The notes beneath the pieces were generated by a model, which was not told the origin of the DNA, did no database searches, and saw only the letters and a list, made by a program, of their open reading frames with translations. A stretch of DNA of 64,000 bases. Source: Chloroflexota bacterium. GTDB taxonomy: Bacteria > Chloroflexota > Anaerolineae > Caldilineales > Caldilineaceae. The stretch spans positions 186,001-250,000 of the forward strand of contig BOKO01000005.1 in assembly GCA_016861025.1 (NCBI GenBank). Direction: 5' to 3'. The position numbers and the translations under genes are program-made. Below, piece after piece: positions 51,272 to 63,621 of the stretch (the stretch's first letter is position 1; each line of letters starts with the position of its first letter).

Positions 51272-51302
51272 TAGCGACTGTAAGCCGTTAAAGGAGGATT
51301 TT

Positions 51303-51791
51303 ATGCGCAGCGTTCGTATTGCTCACCTGTTGTTCACATTTGGCATTGGGTTGTTTGCTGGACTGCTTTATACGTTTGAACAGGGGGTCATTCCCACCCT
51401 AAATACACTGACGGCAGCTGAATATGCCAAAGTGGAGCAAGGATTGATTCGCTCGCTGGATGCTTTTCCTACGGGCGTGATTGTGGTGGCAAATCTGTCT
51501 ATGCTGCTGCCACTGTACCCGCTTGTGCGTCTGTGGCGTGAGCGGCGCACCACTTACTGGCGATTGACGGCGTTGGGGTGGGGACTCTTTTTCTTCGGGG
51601 TTGGTGTATTCACGATTGTCCTCAATGTTCCGATCAACAATGCCGTATTAACCTGGGATCCTGCCGCACCACCTGCTGACTGGCAAACCTTGCGTGACCA
51701 ATGGAATCGCCTGAATGCCATTCGTGCACCGATCAATTACGTAAGTTTCTTGTTGATGATATGGGCAGCGTTTGAGATGCCAGAAGGGTAG
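51303..51791 (+). CDS. DUF1772 membrane protein
   Basis: The 162-residue protein has four hydrophobic segments and the typical DUF1772 pattern NVPINNAVL...W..LRDQWNRLNAIR. Related proteins include anthrone oxygenases, but most bacterial members have no known function. AAAGGAGG lies 5 nt before the ATG. Expression is probably set by the divergent AraC regulator. Confidence 0.85.
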   Translation: MRSVRIAHLLFTFGIGLFAGLLYTFEQGVIPTLNTLTAAEYAKVEQGLIRSLDAFPTGVIVVANLSMLLPLYPLVRLWRERRTTYWRLTALGWGLFFFGVGVFTIVLNVPINNAVLTWDPAAPPADWQTLRDQWNRLNAIRAPINYVSFLLMIWAAFEMPEG

Positions 51792-51903
51792 CATTATTAT
51801 CGCATTCGTTTGTCTGCGGCAATGATGCGATTGGTCGCCTGGAAATTGCACAAATGACGCACATCGACTTCTCCGAATCTGACGCCAAAGGGTAGAATGC
51901 GAG

Positions 51904-51936
51904 ATGGCGTCGCGCAAAAAAATCAGGCGACGCCAT
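51904..51936. promoter_or_regulatory. Hairpin in the 5' region of the small transporter
   Basis: ATGGCGTCGC and GCGACGCCAT form a perfect 10-bp stem around an A-rich 13-nt loop, 24 bp before the ATG at 51960. It has no T-run, so a regulatory or mRNA-stabilising role is more likely than termination. Confidence 0.5.
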
Positions 51937-51959
51937 ATGCTTGATGCTGGAGTAAGTCG

Positions 51960-52325
51960 ATGAAACAACTAATTCTGCTGCTCGTGACCGTGTCGTTGAA
52001 TGTCTTTGGGCAGTTGATGATGAAACGCGGTATGAGCAGCGTCGGCGCCATCAGCGGCGACCTTAGCCTGCTGGCGGAAAGTCTGTTGAGGGCGCTCATG
52101 AACCCTTATGTGCTGGCTGGCGTCGCATCTTACGGCTTCAGCACGATCTTCTGGCTGGTGCTTCTGAGCCGCGTCGAGCTGAGCTACGCATATCCTGCGC
52201 TGAGCATGGGCTATGTGTTGATCACGCTCGTCAGCGCCTTCATCCTCGGCGAACAGGTGAGCGCCATGCGTTGGGCGGGCGTGTTCATCATCGTCACCGG
52301 CGTGATTCTTGTCACGCGCGGCTGA
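51960..52325 (+). CDS. Small four-helix transporter (SMR / ArnE-like)
   Basis: The 121-residue protein has four hydrophobic helices. VTVSLNVFGQLMMKRGM at the start and MGYVLITLVSAFILGEQVSAMRWAGVFIIVTGVIL at the end resemble the EamA-like small transporters that include ArnE/ArnF lipid flippase subunits, not the classical EmrE drug pumps, since the membrane glutamate of EmrE helix 1 is absent. The ribosome site is GGAG. The substrate is unknown. Confidence 0.8.
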   Translation: MKQLILLLVTVSLNVFGQLMMKRGMSSVGAISGDLSLLAESLLRALMNPYVLAGVASYGFSTIFWLVLLSRVELSYAYPALSMGYVLITLVSAFILGEQVSAMRWAGVFIIVTGVILVTRG

Positions 52326-52364
52326 CGGTCGCCCTCTGTTCACCAGCACAGCCCAAACCATGCG

Positions 52365-54185
52365 CTACGCCGCGGCGAAGATCTCCTTGAACTCCTCGCC
52401 GCTGAGCGTCTCACGCTCTAGCAACGCATTGGCGACTTTGTGCAACATGTCGATGTTCTCTGATAGCAGTGCGCGCACCCGCGTGTAAGCCGCACTCACC
52501 AGCTCTTGCACTTCAGCATCTATCTCTTCGGCGACCTCTTCGCTGTAATCGCGTTGTTCAGCCAGGTCGCGTCCCAGAAAGACCAGTTCATCTTGTTGAC
52601 CGAACTGGAGCGGCCCCATCTTCTCACTCATGCCGTAGCGGGTCACCATTGCCCGCGCCATCTGCGTGAGCTGTTGAATGTCCATCGCCGCGCCGTTGGA
52701 GATGTCGCCAAAGACCAGCTCCTCGGCGATGCGGCCGCCGAGCGCCACAGCAATGTTGTCGAGAAAATAGGCGCGCTTGGCAAGCAGGCGATCTTTCTCG
52801 GCGACGCGCCACACATAGCCGCCGGCGCCGCCGCGTGGCACAATCGTCACCTTCTGCACCGGGTCTGAATGTTCGCAGAGATGAGCGACGACAGCGTGAC
52901 CCGCTTCATGATAGGCTACCACCTTCTTTTCGTGCGGCGTCATCAGCCGGCTGCGCCGTTCTGGGCCGCCCATGCCGACGCGCTCGACGGCTTCTTGCAA
53001 CTCTCGCATGCCGATTGCGCGCTTGTTGCGCCGCGCCGCCAGGATTGCAGCTTCGTTGACAACATTTTCCAGATCGGCGCCGACGAAGCCGGGCGTCTGC
53101 CGGGCGATCAGATCCAGGTCAATGGTCGGTTCGACTGGCTTGCCCTTGACGTGCACTTCCAGAATTGCACGCCGCCCCACAACATCGGGGCGATCCATCG
53201 TGACGCGGCGGTCGAAGCGCCCCGGACGCAGCAACGCAGGATCGAGAATGTCCGGTCGGTTGGTGGCGGCGATCAAGATCACATTGGTGTCGGTCCCAAA
53301 ACCATCCATCTCAACCAGAATCTGGTTGAGCGTCTGCTCGCGTTCGTCGTGCGAACCGCCCAATCCGGTGCCCCGATAGCGACCGACTGCATCGATCTCG
53401 TCGATGAAGATGATGCATGGGCTGTTGCGCTTTGCCTGCTCGAAGAGATCGCGCACACGGCTGGCGCCGACGCCGACAAACATCTCGACAAATTCGGAAC
53501 CGGAGATGCTGAAGAAGGGCACGCCTGCTTCGCCGGAGACCGCCTTTGCCATCAACGTCTTGCCCGTGCCAGGCGGCCCGACCAACAGTACACCTTTGGG
53601 GATGCGTGCGCCAAGCGCAGCGAATTTCTGCGGCTCCTTCAAGAATTCGACGACTTCTTTCAATTCTTCCTTGGCTTCGTCGGAGCCGGCCACATCATCG
53701 AACTTGACAGTGGGTTTATCGCCGGTGAAGACGCGCGCCTTGCTCTTGCCAAACGAGAGCGCCTGGTTGTTGCTGCCCTGCGTCTGGCGGAAAAGAATAA
53801 AAAAGAGCGCGCCGATGAAGACGAGCGGCAACAAATTGACGAGCAGCGACAGCCAGTTGCCAGCATTGGCGGGCGATTCGTATTTGATGTTGACGGCGGC
53901 CAATTGCGCTGGCTTGACGCCGAGCCCGGTGAGGGTTTGTGTGATCGGTGCATCCCGTTCCCGCCGCGAGACAACAGCCGCGTCGTTCCCTATCAAAATG
54001 ACGCGCAACTCGCTGTCGCGCACAATCACAGTGTCGACTTCGCCCGCTTTGATGCGATTAGCGAGTTGGGTCAGGCTGATCTGCTGCGGTGCGTCGCCCG
54101 GACGGTAGATGTTGATAAAGAGCGTCGCCGCCGCCACAATGATCAGCAGATAGACGAACGCGTTTCTACTCCAGTTTGCACTCAT
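52365..54185 (-). CDS. ftsH: ATP-dependent zinc metalloprotease FtsH
   Basis: The 606-residue membrane protease degrades misfolded and regulatory proteins. It has two N-terminal membrane segments (about 10-27 and 113-132), Walker A GPPGTGKT at 203-210, IIFIDEIDAVGR, the second region of homology NRPDILDPALLRPGRFD, and zinc motif HEAGH near residue 425. AGGAGG precedes the ATG. It is divergent from rlmN. Confidence 0.96.
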   Translation of the reverse strand: MSANWSRNAFVYLLIIVAAATLFINIYRPGDAPQQISLTQLANRIKAGEVDTVIVRDSELRVILIGNDAAVVSRRERDAPITQTLTGLGVKPAQLAAVNIKYESPANAGNWLSLLVNLLPLVFIGALFFILFRQTQGSNNQALSFGKSKARVFTGDKPTVKFDDVAGSDEAKEELKEVVEFLKEPQKFAALGARIPKGVLLVGPPGTGKTLMAKAVSGEAGVPFFSISGSEFVEMFVGVGASRVRDLFEQAKRNSPCIIFIDEIDAVGRYRGTGLGGSHDEREQTLNQILVEMDGFGTDTNVILIAATNRPDILDPALLRPGRFDRRVTMDRPDVVGRRAILEVHVKGKPVEPTIDLDLIARQTPGFVGADLENVVNEAAILAARRNKRAIGMRELQEAVERVGMGGPERRSRLMTPHEKKVVAYHEAGHAVVAHLCEHSDPVQKVTIVPRGGAGGYVWRVAEKDRLLAKRAYFLDNIAVALGGRIAEELVFGDISNGAAMDIQQLTQMARAMVTRYGMSEKMGPLQFGQQDELVFLGRDLAEQRDYSEEVAEEIDAEVQELVSAAYTRVRALLSENIDMLHKVANALLERETLSGEEFKEIFAAA

Positions 54186-54281
54186 CCATGCCTCCTACTA
54201 TTCGATGATGGCATTGTATCAGACGTTGCGCTGAAAGGCTAGTGATCTGAGATACGGTTGGCGCGTTGGTCTGTTCCGACA

Positions 54282-54310
54282 TTGCCCGTTCGTCATGACG
54301 GACGTATAAT
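54282..54310 (+). promoter_or_regulatory. Promoter of rlmN
   Basis: TTGCCC, 17 bp, consensus TATAAT. Transcription would start near 54317, which excludes the TTG at 54310 as the rlmN start. Confidence 0.8.
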
Positions 54311-54345
54311 TGCGGTGGATCAGAAATTTGGGTCCACTGCGCCTG

Positions 54346-55491
54346 ATGATGCGAAAACAAACAAAACGTGTGACGACTCGATCTTTTATTGCACTCCCAA
54401 CCCAAACTGAAACGCGCCGGTCGCTGCTCGATATGGATTTCGACCAGCTCGCTCAATTCCTGGCGGATTTGGGCGAGCCGCATTTCCGCGCCCGCCAGGT
54501 GTGGGAGTGGATGTACAAACGTTACGTCAGCGATTTCGACGCGATGAGCAACCTGCCCAAAGCGCTGCGCACAAAGCTTGCTGACATCGCCACCGTCGCA
54601 CCGCTCACACTTGTCACCGAAGTGGTTTCACGCGACCGCGACACGTTCAAGGCGCTCTTTCAACTGCCCGATGGTCAAACAATTGAAGCGGTGTTGATGC
54701 TCTATGACGAGCGCCGCACGCTTTGCATTTCCAGTCAGGCCGGCTGCGCAATGGGCTGCACCTTCTGCGCCACCGCGCAAGGTGGACTGGCGCGCAACCT
54801 GACGCCCGGCGAGATCGTGGCGCAGGTGCTCTACTTCGCCCGCTACCTGGCTGACCCTGCACTGCCGCCCGACACTGCCGCCGAACGGCCCACCACCGTC
54901 ACCAACATTGTGTTGATGGGCATGGGTGAGCCGCTGCACAACTACGCCAATGTCTGGAAGGCGTTGCGCCGGCTAACTGACGTCGATGCGTTTGGGCTGG
55001 GCGCTCGCCATATCACGCTGAGCACCGTCGGTTTGGCGCCGATGATCGACCGCATGGCTGACGAGGGGCTGCAGATCGGGCTGGCTGTCAGTTTGCACGC
55101 ACCCAACGACGATCTGCGCACGCAACTTGTGCCCGTCAACAAAGGCTATCCTGTCGACGAAGTGCTTGCAGCCGTGCGCCGTTACGTGGCAAAGACCAAC
55201 CGTCGCGTCACCTTCGAGTACGCGCTGATGGCGGGGATCAACGATGCGCCAGAACTGGCGCACGCGCTGGCGGAGAAACTACACGGCATTCTCTGTCATG
55301 TCAACCTGATCCCGCTCAACCCGATTCCGAATAGCCCGTTTCAGCCGACCAGCGACGAAGAGACCGAACACTTTGCGCAGATTCTGCGCAAGGCGGGCAT
55401 ACCGACCACTGTGCGGTTGCGCCGCGGCATCGAAATCAACGCCGGCTGCGGCCAATTGCGCCGCGCCGCCAGCATTGCAGCATCACAATAA
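54346..55491 (+). CDS. rlmN: Radical SAM 23S rRNA (adenine-2503-C2) methyltransferase
   Basis: The 381-residue enzyme methylates A2503 of 23S rRNA and A37 of some tRNAs. The radical SAM cluster motif is CAMGCTFC. TNIVLMGMGEPLHNY, SLHAPNDDLR, and the C-terminal catalytic cysteine in NAGCGQLR are also present. The start is ATG 54346 or the adjacent 54349; the promoter at 54282-54310 rules out further upstream. Confidence 0.94.
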   Translation: MMRKQTKRVTTRSFIALPTQTETRRSLLDMDFDQLAQFLADLGEPHFRARQVWEWMYKRYVSDFDAMSNLPKALRTKLADIATVAPLTLVTEVVSRDRDTFKALFQLPDGQTIEAVLMLYDERRTLCISSQAGCAMGCTFCATAQGGLARNLTPGEIVAQVLYFARYLADPALPPDTAAERPTTVTNIVLMGMGEPLHNYANVWKALRRLTDVDAFGLGARHITLSTVGLAPMIDRMADEGLQIGLAVSLHAPNDDLRTQLVPVNKGYPVDEVLAAVRRYVAKTNRRVTFEYALMAGINDAPELAHALAEKLHGILCHVNLIPLNPIPNSPFQPTSDEETEHFAQILRKAGIPTTVRLRRGIEINAGCGQLRRAASIAASQ

Positions 55492-55524
55492 AACAGCGCC
55501 AGTTCGTTGCAGAACTGGCGCTGT
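55488..55524 (-). terminator. Terminator for rpmB, possibly bidirectional
   Basis: ACAGCGCCAGTTC and GAACTGGCGCTGT form a perfect 13-bp stem with a 6-nt loop. On the minus strand it is followed by TTTATTG, after rpmB. It also lies 1 bp past the rlmN stop. Confidence 0.8.
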
Positions 55525-55573
55525 CGTGACGGAAAAATGAAAACGCCTGAACGACGATCCTGCGTGTCGCCTG

Positions 55574-55753
55574 TCAGGCTTTAACGGCTGTCTTGATGCA
55601 CGCCGTGCAGAGACGCCTGGAGACAGGCTTGCCGTTCTCCATCAACGTCACTTTCTGGATGTTCACATTCCAACTGCGGCGCGTCGCCTTCTTCGACCAC
55701 GGGCGATTGTTGCCGAACTGTGGCCCCTTTCCACACTTCTGACACTTGGCCAT
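55574..55753 (-). CDS. rpmB: 50S ribosomal protein L28
   Basis: The 59-residue frame begins MAKCQKCGKGPQFGNNRPWS and has a second cysteine pair CTACIKTAVKA, the zinc-binding form of L28. GNNRPWSKKATRRSWNVN is a recognisable L28 core. AGAGGA lies 8 nt before the ATG. It is flanked by its own promoter and terminator. rpmB, fakA and recG are also neighbours in Bacillus, so this is conserved gene order. Confidence 0.94.
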   Translation of the reverse strand: MAKCQKCGKGPQFGNNRPWSKKATRRSWNVNIQKVTLMENGKPVSRRLCTACIKTAVKA

Positions 55754-55835
55754 TGCTGCTATCCTCTCTTCCCAAAAAAACCCTGGCCAACATCACAAGC
55801 GCTGGCGCCGGGCATGATTTCTGCACAACAGACAA

Positions 55836-55864
55836 AAGGTAACACAGGCGCGCGCCCCTGTCAA
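55836..55864 (-). promoter_or_regulatory. Promoter of rpmB
   Basis: Consensus TTGACA, 17 bp, TACCTT on the minus strand, about 75 nt before the rpmB start. It is back to back with the plus-strand promoter at 55896. Confidence 0.65.
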
Positions 55865-55895
55865 AATTGAGGGCGCTTCCGTTGAAAAACGGTAT

Positions 55896-55924
55896 TTGAC
55901 AAAGGTCTGGCGATATGCGATACT
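55896..55924 (+). promoter_or_regulatory. Strong promoter of a small transcription unit
   Basis: Consensus TTGACA, 17 bp, GATACT. The start point is predicted near 55931. The only elements downstream are the 19-residue ORF, two hairpins and a terminator. Confidence 0.8.
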
Positions 55925-55998
55925 CTGCGCCAGCTAGGTGGATGGCAACGCCGACGCCCAGCCTGACTCCGCTATCCCAAAATAAGGAGGTGGTGTAC

Positions 55999-56070
<72 letters not shown>

Positions 56071-56071
56071 C

Positions 56072-56185
<114 letters not shown>

Positions 56186-56197
56186 ACGCAATCGTTC

Positions 56198-56230
56198 AAA
56201 AAAGGGACGGGGCAGGTTTCCCTACCCCGT
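56198..56230 (-). terminator. Terminator between tRNA-Gln and tRNA-His
   Basis: ACGGGGTAGG pairs with CCTGCCCCGT (one mismatch) around GAAA, followed by CCC and six T on the minus strand. It would partly or fully end the transcript after tRNA-Gln. Confidence 0.75.
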
Positions 56231-56232
56231 GT

Positions 56233-56307
<75 letters not shown>

Positions 56308-56323
56308 GTAGGGAACGCTCAGG

Positions 56324-56396
<73 letters not shown>

Positions 56397-56411
56397 GCAT
56401 CGATTGTCAGG

Positions 56412-56436
56412 AAAAAGGTCGGCCTTGCAGCCGACC
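56412..56436 (-). terminator. Terminator between tRNA-Gly and tRNA-Phe
   Basis: GGTCGGC and GCCGACC form a 7-bp stem followed by TTTTT on the minus strand. Confidence 0.8.
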
Positions 56437-56439
56437 CTC

Positions 56440-56517
<78 letters not shown>

Positions 56518-56553
56518 ATTGCCTGCATCTCGCTCGTGGCGGTCTTGTGAAAG

Positions 56554-56627
<74 letters not shown>

Positions 56628-56641
56628 TAAACCGGCCACAT

Positions 56642-56731
<90 letters not shown>

Positions 56732-56776
56732 TACTGCCGCTGCATTTTCACAGTATACATCAGGCATTGTGTCTGT

Positions 56777-57258
<482 letters not shown>

Positions 57259-57313
57259 CTGTATACTGAATCGATTTGTTAAGTTGCCGATGGTGTGCTG
57301 CATGGCTCAGGCA

Positions 57314-57338
57314 ATGACATATCGGCTATGACATATCG
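57314..57338. repeat. 11-bp direct repeat ATGACATATCG
   Basis: Two exact copies lie 14 bp apart in the region upstream of fakA and rnpB. This could be a regulator-binding site for either gene. Confidence 0.55.
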
Positions 57339-57463
57339 CGCTGTCGCGAGTGCAAGTCATGCAGTGAACGCCTGCCATTTTCTGTGACATTTGCCACAGT
57401 GCAAGTATATTTTTTTATCATTTGCCTTTTGTTTTTGTCAAATCTGCGAGCGTCTGGTTTTAT

Positions 57464-57491
57464 TTGCATTTCATTTGAATCTCACCATAAT
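57464..57491 (+). promoter_or_regulatory. Promoter candidate for fakA
   Basis: TTGCAT, 16 bp, CATAAT, preceded by an AT-rich tract (57400-57460) that could act as an UP element. Confidence 0.45.
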
Positions 57492-57574
57492 GTGAATCTT
57501 TCAGCCGGGCGCGGTGTTGATCAGTATAGAAGATAATGTCAAGGTTCGTCGTGTTGGCTGTCGAGGAGATGCAA

Positions 57575-59443
57575 ATGGAAAAGGTGGAGAACGAGCGCAT
57601 CGGCGCCGAAATTGCAGAGCCTGCTGCAATCGCTGAAGAGGTGGGTGAATCAAACGGCCAATCGGCCAGCGCGCCTGTGTTGCACGAAAAGTATCCCGAT
57701 AACGAGCCGGTGACGGCGTTGGATGCCCATGATCTGCAGTCGCTCTTTCATGCGGCCTACGAGTGGCTGGCGCATAACTACGAACTGGTCAATCGGCTCA
57801 ACGTCTTTCCCGTGCCCGACGGCGACACGGGCACCAATATGTTGCTGACGATCAAATCGGCGTGGGCGAACATCGCAGACCGCGCCCACGACACTGTCAG
57901 CGCGGTCGCTGAAGCGGCGGCGGAAGGGGCGCATCACGGTTCACGCGGCAACTCCGGCGTCATTCTCGGTCAGATTTTGCAAGGGTTCAGCCAGGGCGTG
58001 CGCGAGAAAGCCACACTCGATGCACAGGATATGGCGCAGGCGTTGCACAAGGCGACCGAATTCGCCTACGCTGCTGTGCCGGCGCCGGTCGAGGGCACCA
58101 TTCTCACCGTCTCGCGCGAGATCAGCATGGCGGCGGAGATTGCAGCGCAGAAGACGCGCGATCTGCGCGAGTTCCTTGCGCATATTGTAGAAGCAGCCGA
58201 TGCATCGGTGCGACAAACGCCAGAACTATTGCCGGTGCTCAAACAGGCTGGCGTCGTCGATTCAGGCGGCAAGGGTCTCTATTTTGTGTTCGAGGGCATG
58301 TATCGCGCCCTCACCGGCCAGCCGGTGTCGAGCGGAGATCATGCTGAAACCAGTCCAGCCATCGAGAAGCGCTTCGAACAGCGTGAGCGCAAAGGGCATC
58401 GCCAACTCCCACCAACGCAATGGGGCTTCGATGTGCAATACTTGATCGAACAGCCCAACAAGCCGGTCGAAGTAATTGCCACAGAGATCGCGGCGATGGG
58501 TGATTGCCCGCTTGTTGAAGGCGACGAGCATCTCGTCAAAGTGCATGTGCACGTCTTTGATCCAGGGGTTGTGCTCTCTTACGGTGTTGCGACCGGTTTT
58601 ATCACCGATATCGTTGTCGAGAATATGGATGATATGGCGGCGGCTATGCAGCAGCGCATAGATGAGGCCGCAACCTTCACGGCTGGCGCGCCGGTCAACG
58701 GCGATGAACAGAGCATTGCATCGTCACAGCCCGACAGTTTCGCAGCGCCGGATGCACCGCTGGATGAAAATAGCGTCGGCGTGGTGGCGGTCGCTCCAGG
58801 CGCCGGCTTTGCTGAGGTCTTCAGACATCTGGGCGCGCATGGCATTGTCCAGGGCGGTCAGAGCATGAATCCAAGCGTGGCGGAAATTGTTGAGGCTGTA
58901 CAGAAATTGCCGACGCGTCAGGTGATCATTTTGCCCAACAACAGCAACATCCTGATGGCGGCGCAGCAGGCGGTCAAGATTGTCGCCAAAGGCGAGCAGC
59001 CGCATCACCTGACCGTCGTCCCCACGCGCACTGCGCCGCAGGGAATCGCTGCGCTCACCGCCTATGACCCGGCTAACCACGACGCCGCCAGCCTTGTCGC
59101 GTCGATGAAGATGCAGGTGGACGCAGTTCACACCGGCGAAGTGACGCAGGCAGTGCGCAGCGCTACGGTGGATGGCATCGAAGTAAAGCAAGGCGATATT
59201 ATCGGGCTCCACGATGAGAAACTGGTGAGCTGCGGATCGGGCGTGACGGATGTGGCGCTCGATCTTTTGGAAAAAATGGGCGCCAGCGACGCTGCGTTGA
59301 TCACAATCTACTTCGGCGACTTTGTCGCTGAAGCAGCAGCGCAGGATTTTGCCGAAACCGTGCGCCAAGAGTATCCTGAACAGGATATTGAATTAACATA
59401 CGGCGGCCAGCCACATTACCATTATATCTTATCAGTCGAATAA
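57575..59443 (+). CDS. fakA: Fatty acid kinase catalytic subunit FakA (DAK2-domain, YloV family)
   Basis: The 622-residue protein has an N-terminal DhaL-like kinase domain with NRLNVFPVPDGDTGTNM and GSRGNSGVILGQILQGF, a middle domain, and a C-terminal DegV-like part. FakA phosphorylates fatty acids held by FakB to feed phospholipid synthesis. ATG 57575 is chosen because GAGGAG lies 6 nt upstream; the frame is open to ATG 57536, which has no ribosome site. The FakB-type gene follows 25 bp downstream. Confidence 0.9.
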   Translation: MEKVENERIGAEIAEPAAIAEEVGESNGQSASAPVLHEKYPDNEPVTALDAHDLQSLFHAAYEWLAHNYELVNRLNVFPVPDGDTGTNMLLTIKSAWANIADRAHDTVSAVAEAAAEGAHHGSRGNSGVILGQILQGFSQGVREKATLDAQDMAQALHKATEFAYAAVPAPVEGTILTVSREISMAAEIAAQKTRDLREFLAHIVEAADASVRQTPELLPVLKQAGVVDSGGKGLYFVFEGMYRALTGQPVSSGDHAETSPAIEKRFEQRERKGHRQLPPTQWGFDVQYLIEQPNKPVEVIATEIAAMGDCPLVEGDEHLVKVHVHVFDPGVVLSYGVATGFITDIVVENMDDMAAAMQQRIDEAATFTAGAPVNGDEQSIASSQPDSFAAPDAPLDENSVGVVAVAPGAGFAEVFRHLGAHGIVQGGQSMNPSVAEIVEAVQKLPTRQVIILPNNSNILMAAQQAVKIVAKGEQPHHLTVVPTRTAPQGIAALTAYDPANHDAASLVASMKMQVDAVHTGEVTQAVRSATVDGIEVKQGDIIGLHDEKLVSCGSGVTDVALDLLEKMGASDAALITIYFGDFVAEAAAQDFAETVRQEYPEQDIELTYGGQPHYHYILSVE

Positions 59444-59468
59444 GGTTGACTCGATTTATCCCGCGCTT

Positions 59469-60326
59469 ATGAGCAAAGTACGGATTGTTACGGACAGCAA
59501 CGCATATTTACCGGCGGATGTTGTCGAAAAATACGCGATTACGGTTGTCCCTCACCGCATCAAAATAGGCGGCTCTTTTTTCGAGGAAGATGCTGACTTC
59601 AGCGCTGAAGAACTATTTGAGAAAGTGCATGAAGTTCAACGCATGGGCGTCTCAAAGCTGCCGGAAGTGCAGGCGCCGAATGTCAACGCTTTTCTCGATA
59701 TCTTTCATGCCGGCGGCGAAGGTGAGCAGATCGTTTGCATCCACATGAGCCGCGAGCTAAGCCCGATGTGGGCCACAGCGCGCAAGGCGGCGGAGATGTT
59801 GCGCGGCCGCTTTACCATACGCGTAATCGACAGCCAGAGCGTCTCCTTTGGTTTGGGGTTGCTGGTTCAACAGGCCGCCGAAGCAGCCGAAGCGGGTGCC
59901 AGCGTCAATGATGTGGCGCGTATTGTCAACGGCGCCATCCCCCATCTCTATTTCGCCGGCTTCAGCGAAAGTCTGCATTATCTGGAGCGCAGCGCATCGC
60001 TCAGCGCGTCCCAAAGTCTGCTCGGCACAATGCTCGGCATCAAAGCCATGCTGATGATGGAAGACGGTCGGCTGATGACGCAAGAAAAAGTGCAGACCCG
60101 CGACGAAGTGGTCGAAAAACTTGCTGAATTTGTCACCGAATTTGCATCTGTGCAGGAAATGGGCGTCTTTGAGCACAGTTACGACAGCCAGCGCGCCGAC
60201 CTCATCGGGCGCCTGCGCGAGACCCTGCCCAAAACGCCGATCCACAAAATCACCTATCCGCCGAGCCTGGCAACCTATCTTGGCCCCAATGTTGTCGGCG
60301 TGCTTGTCTATGAAGGGACATATTGA
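59469..60326 (+). CDS. fakB: DegV-family fatty acid-binding protein (FakB)
   Basis: The 285-residue protein has the DegV fold: RIVTDSNAYLPADVV at the N terminus, IHMSRELSPMWATARKAAE, and VIDSQSVSFGLGLLV. DegV/FakB proteins bind a fatty acid for the kinase FakA, which lies immediately upstream, making the assignment likely. The chain-length preference is not predictable. Confidence 0.9.
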   Translation: MSKVRIVTDSNAYLPADVVEKYAITVVPHRIKIGGSFFEEDADFSAEELFEKVHEVQRMGVSKLPEVQAPNVNAFLDIFHAGGEGEQIVCIHMSRELSPMWATARKAAEMLRGRFTIRVIDSQSVSFGLGLLVQQAAEAAEAGASVNDVARIVNGAIPHLYFAGFSESLHYLERSASLSASQSLLGTMLGIKAMLMMEDGRLMTQEKVQTRDEVVEKLAEFVTEFASVQEMGVFEHSYDSQRADLIGRLRETLPKTPIHKITYPPSLATYLGPNVVGVLVYEGTY

Positions 60327-60329
60327 GCA

Positions 60330-62918
<2,589 letters not shown>

Positions 62919-62937
62919 GGAAAGACGAGTTGCGAAG

Positions 62938-62961
62938 GGCGATTTCAGAATCGCCTCTTTT
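62938..62961 (+). terminator. Terminator after recG
   Basis: GGCGATT and AATCGCC form a 7-bp stem with a TCAG loop, followed by TCTTTT. Confidence 0.8.
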
Positions 62962-63003
62962 CGTCGTCTGCGGAAGCGAGAGGCGTCAACTTCACCATTG
63001 ACG

Positions 63004-63024
63004 ATTCACAATTCACAATTCAAA
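63004..63024. repeat. ATTCACA heptamer tract
   Basis: Three tandem heptamers (ATTCACA, ATTCACA, ATTCAAA) occupy the gap before the repeat-rich membrane protein. Confidence 0.65.
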
Positions 63025-63063
63025 CTTCAACACATACTGCTTAGCACAAAAGAGGAGTTGACC

Positions 63064-63582
63064 ATGGAAAACCAGAAACGACCGCTGATTGAAATTTGGG
63101 GGCCGATTCTCGGCGTCTTTCTGTTTGGATATGTCTTCTGGGCGGCGGCTGGCTATCTGGAGGCCGGGCAGCTTGCGTTGAAGCAAGCTGCTGCGGAGCA
63201 GGCTTCGGCAGAGGCCGCGCTTGAAGCGGGCGCAGAAACCGCCCCAGCCGTCGAGACTTCTGGCGCCGCAGCCACTGACGCCGCAGCCACTGACGCCGCA
63301 ACCACCGACGCCGCAGCCACTGACGCCGCAGCCACTGACGCCGCAGCCACTGACGCCGCAGCCACTGACGCCGCAGCCACTGACGCCGCGACTGGCGATG
63401 CGGGCGCCACCGATGCTGAAGCCGCAGCCACCGACGCCGCAGCCACCGACGCCGGAGCAGAATCATCTGCACCTGTCGAGACGACCGATGTTGTCACCGA
63501 CACAGTCGATGCGCCTGCGATCGATGCATCTCCAACGATCACGGGGACCGAGACGATCACCGAAACAGAAAATTTGGATTAA
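63064..63582 (+). CDS. Membrane protein with (ATDAA)n repeats
   Basis: The 172-residue product has one N-terminal membrane helix (WGPILGVFLFGYVFWAAAGYL), then an Ala/Glu-rich segment and a long run of ATDAA pentapeptides, ending in a Thr-rich acidic tail. GAGGAG lies 6 nt before the ATG. The N-terminal KRPLIEIWGPILGVFLFGYVF is too short to assign. The tail is probably disordered or extracellular. Confidence 0.75.
   Translation: MENQKRPLIEIWGPILGVFLFGYVFWAAAGYLEAGQLALKQAAAEQASAEAALEAGAETAPAVETSGAAATDAAATDAATTDAAATDAAATDAAATDAAATDAAATDAATGDAGATDAEAAATDAAATDAGAESSAPVETTDVVTDTVDAPAIDASPTITGTETITETENLD
63271..63390 (+). repeat. 15-bp minisatellite coding ATDAA
   Basis: Eight tandem units of GCCACTGACGCCGCA, six exact and two with point changes, with further degenerate units to 63452. 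The unit length keeps frame. Confidence 0.93.
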
Positions 63583-63621
63583 GAGTCTATGGGTTCTTGA
63601 GGGAACCCGGAAGGCCAGCGC

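Noticed and set aside
63271..63390. Second repeat block resembling an array
   Set aside because: 15-bp head-to-tail minisatellite without spacers, fully inside a coding sequence.
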